A stretch of DNA of 64,000 nt from Paenibacillaceae bacterium (lineage in GTDB: Bacteria; Bacillota; Bacilli; Paenibacillales; Paenibacillaceae). The position numbers and the translations under genes are program-made. The stretch lies in the NCBI GenBank assembly GCA_004134985.1, contig REGQ01000005.1, positions 204,158 to 268,157 of the forward strand, read 5' to 3'. Of the stretch, positions 34,643-42,617 are shown one piece after another. Numbering within the stretch: the stretch's first letter is position 1; each line of letters starts with the position of its first letter. The notes under the pieces are model-generated. The model worked only from the letters and a program-made list of their open reading frames with translations. It was not told where the DNA came from and did no database searches.

Positions 34643-36031
34643 CTAGCCTACCAAAATGTTATCCTCCGGGTAACCTATTTTGGAGGCTTGTTTTTTTTGC
34701 GCCAAAGCGTAGGCGAGTGTGAGCGGGCCGAGCCGACCGATAAACATGGTAACAATGACGATAATTTGACTGATCGGGGTCAATTCGCCGGTCATGCCCA
34801 TCGAAAGCCCGGTTGTGCTGAAAGCGGATGTCGCTTCAAACAACACTTCAAGAAAGTGCTCTTCAAGCATGCCTTCCGAGATTGTCAGCAGCAGGGCGAC
34901 AACTAGCACGCAAGCCAGAGAGCTGATCACGACGGCTAGTGCGCGCATGACGGAGTCCTGAGGGATACGTCGTTTAAAAGCGTGGATCTGGCCGCCCCCC
35001 CGAAACGTATTCATCGTCGCGAGCAAAATGATAACGAGCGTATTGATCTTAATTCCACCGCCCGTACCGCCGGAAGCGGAGCCAATAAACATCAGAATGA
35101 TGATCAGAAATTGCGAGGCGGGCAGCATATTGCTGATCTCTATCGTATTGAACCCTGCGCTCCTTGGCGTGACACTTTGGAAGAAGGCGGCGAATAAGCG
35201 CTCCCACAACGTTAAATGACCGAAGGTAGCCGGATTCCAACTCTCCAGCAGAAACAGCAGCAAAAATCCGAATAGAGACAGCAATCCTGTAGCAAGCAGC
35301 ACGATTTTGGCATGAAGGGACAGCTTCTTCAAGGAACGCTTGCGGATAATATCCACAATGACGATAAATCCCAAGCCGCCGATCATGAACAGAAGGGCAA
35401 TCGTTATATTAACGACAGGATCGCCGACGTAAGGCGACAAGCTGGTTGGCCAAAGTGCAAATCCCGCATTGTTGAAGGCAGACACGGAATGAAACAAGGC
35501 ATTGAACAAAGCCATCCCGAACCCCATCTCATCATGCCAGCGCCAAGTAAGGACAATTGTTGCCAGCGCTTCAAATGCAAAAGAGATCAGCACCACATAT
35601 AAGGAAAGTTTGACTAGTCCCTGTGCCGATGTTGATTGGGTGGTTTGCTGGATAAGCAGACGCTGCTTCAAGCCGATTTTCTTGCCAAGCACAATGGCGA
35701 CCATTACGCCGAGTGTCATGAAGCCGAGTCCGCCAATTTGGATCATTACCATAATGATGATCTGTCCGAGAAGAGAGAAGGTTGTGCCTGTATCTGACAG
35801 GATTAGGCCATTAACACAGACAGCAGAAGTTGAAGTAAATAGTGCAGTAAGCAGCCCAACCGAGCGACCTGTTGCGGAGGAGTGGGGCAGGGAAAGCAGC
35901 AAAGTGCCAATTAATATCAGGATGAGAAATACGATAATAATGAATTGCGGTGGACTCATGTTTAGTTTGAGCTTATTGACCCAGTATTCCATACGTCCCT
36001 TTGCCGCTTTATCAGTAGCGTTTGCGCTCAT
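34643..36031 (-). CDS. ktrB: Potassium uptake membrane subunit KtrB (TrkH/KtrB family)
   Basis: 462 residues from the ATG at 36031, eight bases after GGAG; the frame is open to 36061. Four pore-loop repeats with selectivity-filter segments are seen: TSAVCVNGL, NNAGFALWP, RSAGFNTI and STTGLSMG. It forms the K+ (Na+-dependent) channel-like pore that KtrA gates. The start overlaps ktrA by 20 bases, showing translational coupling. Last gene of the riboswitch-controlled operon. Confidence 0.95.
   Translation of the reverse strand: MSANATDKAAKGRMEYWVNKLKLNMSPPQFIIIVFLILILIGTLLLSLPHSSATGRSVGLLTALFTSTSAVCVNGLILSDTGTTFSLLGQIIIMVMIQIGGLGFMTLGVMVAIVLGKKIGLKQRLLIQQTTQSTSAQGLVKLSLYVVLISFAFEALATIVLTWRWHDEMGFGMALFNALFHSVSAFNNAGFALWPTSLSPYVGDPVVNITIALLFMIGGLGFIVIVDIIRKRSLKKLSLHAKIVLLATGLLSLFGFLLLFLLESWNPATFGHLTLWERLFAAFFQSVTPRSAGFNTIEISNMLPASQFLIIILMFIGSASGGTGGGIKINTLVIILLATMNTFRGGGQIHAFKRRIPQDSVMRALAVVISSLACVLVVALLLTISEGMLEEHFLEVLFEATSAFSTTGLSMGMTGELTPISQIIVIVTMFIGRLGPLTLAYALAQKKQASKIGYPEDNILVG
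34645..34697. terminator. Bidirectional terminator overlapping the ktrB stop codon
   Basis: AGCCTACCAAAAT (34645-34657) pairs with ATTTTGGAGGCT (34676-34687), with GTTA/TAAC pairing inside and T8 following on the plus strand. On the minus strand the T run GTCTTTTTC follows. The last codons of ktrB lie inside the stem, so one hairpin serves both convergent operons. Confidence 0.85.
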
Positions 36032-36680
36032 AATCATTCTCCAAATGGCGAATATTTTCATTGCTGCCGATCATAAGCAGAATATCGCCCGTGTGAATTT
36101 GATCCTCCGCATTGGGGGAAACATTGATGGATTCCAGCGTTTTAATGGCCATGATCGTGCATCCATAGTTGGCGCGTATGTCCAGCTGTTTCAATGATTT
36201 GCCGTTCATTGCAGGCGGAGCCAGAATCTCCACAAGATTATAATCCGATGACAGCTCGATATAATCGATCAAATTGTCGGAGCTTAACTGATTGCCAAGC
36301 CTCGTTCCCATGTCGCGCTCGGGATAGATCACTTGATCAGCGCCGATTTTGCTGAGCATTTTCCCATGCATTTCATTTTTCGCTTTGGCGGTCACTTTAG
36401 GCACCTCAAGCTCTTTCAGCAGCAGTGTTGTTAAAATGCTGGCCTGCAAATCTTCACCGATTGCAACAATCGCGTGGGAAAAGTTGCGTGCCCCCAGTTC
36501 CTTCAACACCCCTTCATCGGTGCAGTCCGCTTGCAGCGCGTGGGTGGCATAGGAGGACATTGCCTGCACCAGATGGTCATCCTTATCGACGGCAAGCACT
36601 TCATGACCGTTTGCAATCAAGGTGCGCGTCAGGCTGCAGCCGAAACGTCCAAGACCAATTACCATAAATTGTTTTTTCAT
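36012..36680 (-). CDS. ktrA: Potassium uptake regulatory subunit KtrA (RCK protein)
   Basis: 222 residues. RCK_N Rossmann domain with FMVIGLGRFGCSLTRTL and D32 after the second strand (EVLAVDKDD), binding ATP/ADP or NAD. RCK_C domain (about 137-218) with VEILAPPAMNGKSLKQLDIRANYGCTIMAI; this domain binds cyclic di-AMP in characterised KtrA proteins, which closes the channel. It forms a ring on the KtrB dimer at the membrane. Gene order is usp-ktrA-ktrB from one leader. Confidence 0.95.
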   Translation of the reverse strand: MKKQFMVIGLGRFGCSLTRTLIANGHEVLAVDKDDHLVQAMSSYATHALQADCTDEGVLKELGARNFSHAIVAIGEDLQASILTTLLLKELEVPKVTAKAKNEMHGKMLSKIGADQVIYPERDMGTRLGNQLSSDNLIDYIELSSDYNLVEILAPPAMNGKSLKQLDIRANYGCTIMAIKTLESINVSPNAEDQIHTGDILLMIGSNENIRHLENDYERKRY

Positions 36681-36726
36681 GCTCGCACGTCCAATTCTGT
36701 ATCATTATGCTTTATTTGCGCGCGGG

Positions 36727-37134
36727 TTATTCAGAACCAACAGCAACAACATGAAGATCAATTTCTCCAACCTTATTAAGCAACTCGTTAATCAGTGAGC
36801 CACGGGTAATTTCCTGCCAGCGTGTTTGCGCGGATTGCCCAATGATCAGCTGTGTAATTTGTTTCTCCTTAGCGGATTCCACGATTCCGTCACATGGCTT
36901 GCGCATCTGGAAGTTTTTCATAATGAATTCCGCGCCAGCTTCCTGTGAGATCTTTCTCCACTCAGCCATACATCTTTCCTGTTTGTCATCTGGCTGCTTT
37001 GCCAGTTCAGGGTCGATGCTCAGCACGTATAACGGCGATTTGAGCAGCTGGGAAAGCTGGACACCGCGTCTGATTAATTGTTCTGCGTGGGATTCACAGT
37101 TCACACACACCATGATTTTTTCCAACGTCATCAT
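36727..37134 (-). CDS. Stand-alone KdpD-type universal stress protein domain
   Basis: 135 residues from the ATG at 37134, eight bases after AAAGGAG. EKIMVCVNCESHAEQLIRRGVQLSQLLKSPLYVLSID and QITQLIIGQSAQTRWQEITRGSLINELL match the USP domain inside the KdpD sensor kinase more closely than ordinary UspA. In Staphylococcus aureus that KdpD domain binds cyclic di-AMP; its published SxS-x20-FTAxY motif is not evident here. Position between a c-di-AMP riboswitch and ktrA suggests a role in potassium control, which is inference. Confidence 0.82.
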   Translation of the reverse strand: MMTLEKIMVCVNCESHAEQLIRRGVQLSQLLKSPLYVLSIDPELAKQPDDKQERCMAEWRKISQEAGAEFIMKNFQMRKPCDGIVESAKEKQITQLIIGQSAQTRWQEITRGSLINELLNKVGEIDLHVVAVGSE

Positions 37135-37241
37135 GTTTGTTCTCCTTTATTTTGAAATTGAGCCTGTCAGGTAAAGCGCGCTGCGCTTGCAGTGCTCTAT
37201 AGATTCTTTAATGAACAGCCGCTTCCTTTACACAAAGAAAA

Positions 37242-37274
37242 AGCCCGGCAGCAGAGAAATTCTGCTCCCAGACT
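37242..37274 (-). terminator. Riboswitch expression-platform terminator
   Basis: Read on the minus strand, GTCTGGGAGCAGA pairs with TCTGCTGCCGGGC across TTTC, followed by TTTTTCTTT. It lies between the c-di-AMP aptamer and the first gene, so ligand binding would favour premature termination. Confidence 0.85.
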
Positions 37275-37311
37275 TCTTCGCGCATGAAAAAAAATGCGTA
37301 AAGTGGGGCGT

Positions 37312-37470
37312 TTCTCTCTCAATACGCTGACGAGGTTAGCTGTCGGATTCGGGCTTGAGAGTGCCCGTCCTTTACAAGTTCTACTAACGAAAGGATTCAC
37401 CCCTGAAACCGCAACTGCGCGGCTTCGTTTGGTTCCCCCGTTCCCCTTTCCGGGGATTAAGCGTTTGAAA
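37312..37470 (-). ncRNA. Cyclic di-AMP riboswitch (ydaO/yuaA leader)
   Basis: The minus strand carries the conserved blocks of the ydaO/yuaA element in order: CGCTTAATCCCCGGAAAGG, GGGGAACC, CAGGGGTGAATCC, a variable arm, AAGCCCGAATCCGACAGC and TAACCTCGTCAGCG. Known members bind c-di-AMP and turn off potassium uptake and cell-wall genes when the nucleotide is abundant. The terminator at 37242-37274 follows at the right distance. Downstream genes are usp, ktrA and ktrB. Confidence 0.93.
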
Positions 37471-37474
37471 ATAT

Positions 37475-37800
37475 GTGGTTGTTGCTAGCAATCATATGAC
37501 AATCCATGAAAGAAGTAAACCTTCGTTTCCGCTGTAATTCCGTCGAATTTGGCGCTTTTGGGTAATGTAAGCGCATTTAATGAAGTAAATCGTGCTCTAG
37601 CGAACCCGCAGATTGCCAATTGCAGTCTTTTGTCCAAAACGAATAATTTCCCCATACCAGAGTGAAAATCGGGCTTGATTTTAAGGGGAAAGCGGCGATT
37701 TTAACGCAGTTTAGCTATAGGATTTACATGTTAAAGGGAGGGTATACCCGAAGATTAAAATTTGCTCAAAAAATTTTTGGTAGCTGAGGGGAGAAGGGGG
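37475..37800. other. Gene-free DNA upstream of the potassium operon
   Basis: No gene or clear repeat in about 320 bases. The minus-strand promoter of the riboswitch transcript should lie near 37480-37530. GGGTATACCC at 37742-37751 is a perfect palindrome that matches the outer end of the adjacent repeat family. Confidence 0.4.
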
Positions 37801-37814
37801 TGTTGATGTCGGTT

Positions 37815-38495
37815 TTTCTTGTATACCCTGTCTCAGGCAGCAGCCAGATACGATGATAATTCAGGAAACAAGCGTCGTGTCTGCAACGACAGAATTTTGG
37901 TCGTTTGGTCAATTAAGCTGAGGTAGCTGAGGGGAGACGGGGGGATATTGTTTTTTCTTGTATACCCTGTCTCAGGCAGCAGCCAGATACGATGATAATT
38001 CTGGAAACAAGCACCGTGTCTGCAACGACAGAATTTTGGTCGTTTGGTCAATTAAGCTAAGGCAGCTGAGGGGGATAAGGGGGGGGGGGGATGTTGGTTT
38101 TTCTTGTATACCCTGTCTCAGGCAGCAGCCAGATACGATGACATTTCTGGAAACAAGCACCGTGTCTGCAACGACAGAATTTTGGTCGTTTGGTCAATTA
38201 AGCTGAGGTAGCTGAGGGGAGACGGGGGATGTTGTTTTTTCTTGTATACCCTGTCTCAGGCAGCAGCCAGATACGATGACAATTCTGGAAACAAGCACCG
38301 TGTCTGCAACGACAGAATCTTGGTGTTTGGCCAATTAAGCTGAGGCAGCTGAGGGGAGAAGGGGGGATGTTGGTTTTTTTTGTATACCCTGTCTCAGGCA
38401 GCAGTCAGATACGATGATAATTCAGGAAACAAGCACGGTGTCTGCAACGACAGAATTTTGGAGGTTTGGTCAATTAAGCTGAGATAGGGTATACA
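37815..38495. repeat. Five-copy tandem array of a ~138-bp unit, with a MITE-like end structure
   Basis: Each unit runs TGTATACCCTGTCTCAG, GCAGCAG(C/T)CAGATACGATGA, a GGAAACAAGC block, TCTGCAACGACAGAA, then GTTTGGTCAATTAAGCTGAG and a G-rich/T-rich joint. Cores start at 37820, 37959, 38105, 38243 and 38381 (periods 139, 146, 138, 138). The last unit ends in CTGAGATAGGGTATACA (38479-38495), the complement of the unit start with one mismatch, so 38381-38495 is a 115-bp element with 17-bp terminal inverted repeats. Reading frames on the minus strand shift between units, so it is not coding. Confidence 0.85.
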
Positions 38496-38628
38496 GCGGT
38501 GAAGGATATCAAGAGGCCGCGAGGGTCTTAAGCTTTGGCTTAATCTAAAGCCCCAACAGACTCGAGGAACATATGAGAGGGAGCGAGTTCGACCGACCGT
38601 CGTCATGCAGCGAAAGCCCCCGCGCGGG

Positions 38629-38845
38629 TGGATTCTAACCGCGAAAGCAGCACTGGAACACGAATCGCTCCACCGGGCACTGGGAATTGCGCGGCGCAGA
38701 ACACGAGTGGAATTCTAACTGGTAAGCAGCACTGGAACACGTATCACCCCCGCGAACGGGGAGCTGTGCGGTGCAGAACACGAATGAGAGTCTGACCGCA
38801 AAAGCAGCGCATGCGATCGGAATTCTAACGCTGATGAGCAGCGCT
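38629..38845. repeat. Imperfect ~78-bp tandem repeat
   Basis: The block GGA(A)TTCTAAC(C/T)G..AAGCAGCACTGGAACACG recurs at about 38631 and 38709, with degenerate copies at 38787 and 38818. GCGCAGAACACGA also repeats. Unrelated to the preceding 138-bp family. Confidence 0.6.
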
Positions 38846-38943
38846 ATTTAGGGAAATAGAGCCCAAAAAATATTGTAAGGAAACTGAGCCACCTTATTTA
38901 TAGAAAATCGCACGATTTTAGCTGTTGATGGGGTGAATAAGCA

Positions 38944-39010
38944 CTGTGGCAAGCGTTAGACTTGAAAAAGGGGCATTTGAGGCCATTTAAGAGCTGTGGC
39001 AAGCGTTAGA
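38944..39010. repeat. Direct repeat CTGTGGCAAGCGTTAGA, 50 bp apart
   Basis: Two exact 17-bp copies at 38944-38960 and 38994-39010. Confidence 0.65.
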
Positions 39011-39025
39011 GCATGATGCCCACAA

Positions 39026-39129
39026 AACAGCAAGCTACTCACGTAACAGAAAGCTACTCACGTAACAGAAAGCTACCCACGTAACAGAAAGCTACCCACG
39101 TAACAGAAAGTTACCATGAAACAGAAAGA
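39026..39129. repeat. 19-bp tandem repeat, about five copies
   Basis: AGCTACTCACGTAACAGAA repeats at 39033, 39052, 39071 and 39090 with a degenerate copy at 39109; only a T/C change separates the middle copies. Confidence 0.85.
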
Positions 39130-39169
39130 ACCTCTCTCAAGGGGGAAATGGCGGTTTGTCAGCCCTCGA

Positions 39170-39403
39170 TGGTGCCGCCAGATGAACTTGACGGATCGTC
39201 ACCGCCAGTAATGCCCCAGATGAACTTGCCGGATCGCTGCCACCAGTAAGGCCACAAGATGGGACTTGCCGGATCGTCACCGCCAGTAATGCCACAAGAT
39301 GGGACTTGCCGGATCGTCACCGCCAGTAATGCCACAAGATGGAACTTGCCGGATCGTCACCGCCAGTAAGGCCGCCAGATGAACTTGCAGACGGAACTTG
39401 CCG
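39170..39403. repeat. ~40-bp tandem repeat, about six copies
   Basis: Unit of the form AGATGGGACTTGCCGG then ATCGTCACCGCCAGTAATGCCACA. Copies start near 39181, 39219, 39258, 39298, 39338 and 39378; the middle three are nearly identical. No coding frame with a start site runs through it. Confidence 0.85.
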
Positions 39404-39607
39404 GACACGAGGTTTGACCGCCGACGTGTGACCGAGCCCCGCACTGGGAGACGAGCGCGGGGCGGAATTCGCTATTGAGAGGATGTTATGCAACTGCAAC
39501 TGTCAATGGGTTATCGTATCCGAATCGCTCGTTGCCATTCTGGAGTGACCGCTACCCACGCTCTAAGCTCGCTCAAATTCGTCAACCGCTAATTTTGGCT
39601 GCGAAAC

Positions 39608-40486
39608 TTAAATGCTCCGCTTTATTTCCTCGATCAACAATATACTAATTTTGCTCAACGCATGTTTATTCCTCTTCGTCAGTATGCCGAGTTCCGGCCC
39701 TTCGAACATGTCGACAACCGGTTTGATCAGGGTGCCGGGAATTGGCGGCGAAATGGCTACCAGCGGCGCAAGTGCGATGCCGAGCTTGGCCTGTACATAA
39801 TATTTCAACGCAGTAATGCCTGCGACTTCAATGCTGCTGTTGCGCGGCTTGCCGAACTGCAGAGCCATCATCTCCTCTACCCGCAAGCGGAAAGGGCAGG
39901 TGCCTGGCGTCACAAGAAAGCTCTCATCCTGCAGGTCGCGAATAAACAATCTGTCCCGATCAGCAAAGGGATGATCGTCCGGGATAAGCAGACCGAAGGG
40001 CTCGAGCAGCAGCGGGTGAAAAGACAGTTCAAGATGGGGAGCCGGGAAGTTGCTTAAAGCAAAATCCAGTTGGTCTTCCAGCAGCAGTTTTGTTAACTCA
40101 AGCGATGTGCTGATCGTGACTTGAATTTGCACTTTTGGTTTACTTTTTTTAAAGCTATTTAAAATATTGGGCAGGCGGTTGCTTGCCGAAGGCTCCGAAG
40201 CGCCGATTCGAACAATACCGGTTTCCCCCGCGATATAATCGTTCAGTTCATTGTTTAATTCGTCGTATTCATGAAGCAGCACGTCCGCCTTTGTCAGAAA
40301 AAAGCGTCCTGCACTCGTTAAAGTGATGGTTTTTCCCCGCTCAAATAAGGTTACCCCTAATTCTTCCTCCAGTTTTTTGATTTGCACTGTAATGGTAGGC
40401 GGTGAATATTGTAGCGCCTCTGCCGCGCGTTGAAAATTTCCGAGCCTGGCAATTGTTTGAAACGTCTTGAGCAGTCTGATTTCCAT
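39608..40486 (-). CDS. LysR-family transcriptional regulator
   Basis: 292 residues from the ATG at 40486, after GTGGAAAA; the frame is open to 40528. N-terminal winged helix (about 1-60) with LLKTFQTIARLGNFQRAAEALQYSPPTITVQIKKLEEELGVTLFER, then a periplasmic-binding-like effector domain starting GIVRIGASEPSASNRLP. It is divergently transcribed from the AhpD-like gene and operon at 40.7-50.8 kb, the classic LysR arrangement, and probably activates it in response to a pathway intermediate. The repeat-rich region lies just downstream. Confidence 0.93.
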   Translation of the reverse strand: MEIRLLKTFQTIARLGNFQRAAEALQYSPPTITVQIKKLEEELGVTLFERGKTITLTSAGRFFLTKADVLLHEYDELNNELNDYIAGETGIVRIGASEPSASNRLPNILNSFKKSKPKVQIQVTISTSLELTKLLLEDQLDFALSNFPAPHLELSFHPLLLEPFGLLIPDDHPFADRDRLFIRDLQDESFLVTPGTCPFRLRVEEMMALQFGKPRNSSIEVAGITALKYYVQAKLGIALAPLVAISPPIPGTLIKPVVDMFEGPELGILTKRNKHALSKISILLIEEIKRSI

Positions 40487-40549
40487 TTTTCCACGCCCTT
40501 TTCCACTGTTTAACAATATTAATTTCAAAACGCTCTACAATTCACTTTT

Positions 40550-40568
40550 ATTAAACGATAGCTTTAAT
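40550..40568. promoter_or_regulatory. Inverted repeat in the LysR divergent promoter region
   Basis: ATTAAA-N7-TTTAAT lies midway between the divergent LysR and AhpD-like genes. It is not an exact T-N11-A LysR box, but position and symmetry make it a candidate binding site. Confidence 0.4.
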
Positions 40569-40667
40569 GAATTCTATTATACTTTTCATTTAATTTGGTC
40601 TATTATAGCATATATCCTACTTATTCAAGCAAAATACTAAGAATTAATATTTGGAGGGGTTTTTAAG

Positions 40668-41327
40668 ATGACACAGGAAAGTTTGTACGTAAGACGGAAG
40701 CCGAGTTATTCTGCCAAACTATTGGAACTTGCTCCTGAAAGCTTCAAGGCGTTCGGGGAATTTAACAAGCAGGCGCTCTCTGCTGGCGCACTTACAGTTA
40801 AACAAAAAGAACTGATCGCCGTAGCTGCCACACATATTACCGGATGCCCCTATTGTATTGAAGCGCATGTCGGTAAAGCAAAGGCGCAGGAAGCTTCCTT
40901 GGCGGAACTTCTCGAAGCGATTGCGATTGCTGCTGCGGTAAGCGCACATGGTGTCGTCCATCATGCAGCCAATGCGGCGCAGGCTTACGAGAGTGCAGAC
41001 GGACAGGATTTGTACCCGATCAGCAATATTGCATTAAACGGCCAATTGCAGCATGGCAACCCGGATCAGTTCGCCTCCTTCGGCGCTTATGTGGAGCAAG
41101 TGCTGCTGCCGGGGCATCTGAATGCGAAGGACAAGCAGTTGGTAGCGCTGGGCAGCGCGCTCGTTATCGGCAACGCGTACAGCATTGACAGCTTCACTGA
41201 ATCGGCGAAACAAGCGGGCGTCAGCTTGCAGGAGGTAACGGAAACATTGCTCGTCGCCGCCGCTTTGAAAGCAGGGGCATCGCTTGCTCACCGCGTGAAC
41301 GCTTTGCAGGCTTATGATAAGGAGTAG
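40668..41327 (+). CDS. AhpD-like / carboxymuconolactone decarboxylase-family protein with two CMD domains
   Basis: 219 residues. The first CMD domain (about 20-110) has the AhpD redox signature C60-P-Y-C63 with H67 (GCPYCIEAH). The second (about 125-215) repeats the fold but has lost the cysteines (VIGNAYSIDSF). AhpD-like CxxC proteins reduce peroxides or act as thiol-disulfide partners. Placed first after a LysR regulator and upstream of two flavin enzymes that can leak peroxide, it may protect against oxidants. GGAGGGG precedes the ATG. Confidence 0.88.
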   Translation: MTQESLYVRRKPSYSAKLLELAPESFKAFGEFNKQALSAGALTVKQKELIAVAATHITGCPYCIEAHVGKAKAQEASLAELLEAIAIAAAVSAHGVVHHAANAAQAYESADGQDLYPISNIALNGQLQHGNPDQFASFGAYVEQVLLPGHLNAKDKQLVALGSALVIGNAYSIDSFTESAKQAGVSLQEVTETLLVAAALKAGASLAHRVNALQAYDKE

Positions 41328-41413
41328 GCGCATTTCCCCAGAGTCGATAACGATAAAAGTTGCATAAATGCGGACCTGAACATTTACCCCACTAAACTTT
41401 AGGAGCTGATCCC

Positions 41414-42589
41414 ATGAGTGACACGATTCAATGGACCCAGGCGATTGCCGAGCAGGCGATTGCATGGCGGAGAGACTTGCACCGCCAGCCGGAGCTGTCC
41501 TTCCAGGAATTCAAGACGGCACAATATGTGGAGGACCGATTGCGCGAGTTCGGCCATCTGGAGATCAGCCGGCCTACGCAGACGAGCGTCGTTGCCAGAC
41601 TGATCGGCAAGTTCCCCGGCAAAGTGCTCGCCCTGCGGGCCGATATGGACGCGCTGCCGATACAGGAGGAGACGGATTATCCGTACGCATCCGAAGTGGA
41701 CGGGGTGATGCACGCCTGCGGACATGACGGCCATACAGCGATTTTATTGACGGCTGCTCAGCAGCTCGTTCAGCACAGAGATCGAATTCACGGCGAAGTG
41801 CGGTTTATTTTCCAGCATGCGGAGGAGCTGCCTCCCGGCGGAGCGCGCGAGCTGGTGGCTGCAGGCGTACTGGAGGGCGTGGACTGGATTGTCGGCGAGC
41901 ATCTGTCGTCACTGCTCCCGCTCGGCCAAATCGGGGTTGGCTACGGCGAGCGGGCAGCTTCGCCCGACAACTTCACAATCACAGTCAAAGGCAGCGGCGG
42001 CCATGCCGCAGCGCCTCATCGTGCAGTCGATTCGATCGCTATCGGCGCTCAGATCGTTACGAACCTTCAACATATTGTGTCGCGCAATACCGATCCGCTG
42101 GAGCGGCTCGTCGTTTCCGTTACCCAGTTCACGGGCGGCGCTTCGCATAACGTCATTCCCGATTCAGCCGTGCTGCGCGGCACGGTGCGCAGCTTCCAGG
42201 AAGAGCAGCGCCAGGAAGCGCGCAAGCGGCTGGAGCAGATCGTTGCAGGCATTACAGCAGCGCATGGCGCGCAATACGAGCTGGACTATCTGTTCGGCTA
42301 TGCGCCGGTCGTCAATGACGAAGCGGTCACCCGGTTTGTTGAGGACGCGGCTGCAGAACTGTTCGGTGCTGAGGCGGTTATCGAGATTCCGCCGGGCATG
42401 GGGGCGGAAGATTTCTCAGCCTACCAGCAGGCCGTGCCGGGCGCATTTATTTTTATCGGTGCCGGTAATGTCGAGGCGGGCATCGTCCATCCCCATCATC
42501 ACCCGCGTTTTGCATTCGACGAGGATGCGTTGCTAATCGGAGCGCGCCTGTTCGTGGGCGTAACGGAGCGGCTGCTTTTCAAGGATTGA
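41414..42589 (+). CDS. M20-family N-acyl-amino acid amidohydrolase (HipO/YxeP-like)
   Basis: 391 residues. Metal-site motifs: LALRADMDALPIQEETD, HACGHDGHTAILL, FIFQHAEELPPGGARELVAAG and a late IVHPHHHPRFAFDEDAL, the aminoacylase/hippurate hydrolase/IAA-amino acid hydrolase set. A dimerisation domain lies in the middle (about 185-300). It should remove an acyl group from an N-acylated amino acid. B. subtilis YxeP, which deacetylates N-acetyl-S-(2-succino)cysteine derivatives, belongs to this family. TAGGAG lies upstream; the peptide-type transporter follows in the same operon. Confidence 0.92.
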   Translation: MSDTIQWTQAIAEQAIAWRRDLHRQPELSFQEFKTAQYVEDRLREFGHLEISRPTQTSVVARLIGKFPGKVLALRADMDALPIQEETDYPYASEVDGVMHACGHDGHTAILLTAAQQLVQHRDRIHGEVRFIFQHAEELPPGGARELVAAGVLEGVDWIVGEHLSSLLPLGQIGVGYGERAASPDNFTITVKGSGGHAAAPHRAVDSIAIGAQIVTNLQHIVSRNTDPLERLVVSVTQFTGGASHNVIPDSAVLRGTVRSFQEEQRQEARKRLEQIVAGITAAHGAQYELDYLFGYAPVVNDEAVTRFVEDAAAELFGAEAVIEIPPGMGAEDFSAYQQAVPGAFIFIGAGNVEAGIVHPHHHPRFAFDEDALLIGARLFVGVTERLLFKD

Positions 42590-42617
42590 CCTAACCACTT
42601 AAGGAGAGTGCACACAC

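Noticed and set aside
37820..38610. Minus-strand peptides of the form SLIDQTTKILSLQTRRLFPELSSYLAAA
   Set aside because: They translate the 138-bp repeat; spacing of 139 and 146 bp in two units breaks the frame and no start site exists.
37815..39403. A CRISPR array
   Set aside because: Copies abut each other or share long unique joints of the same sequence; there are no short repeats with unique spacers of uniform length, and no cas genes.
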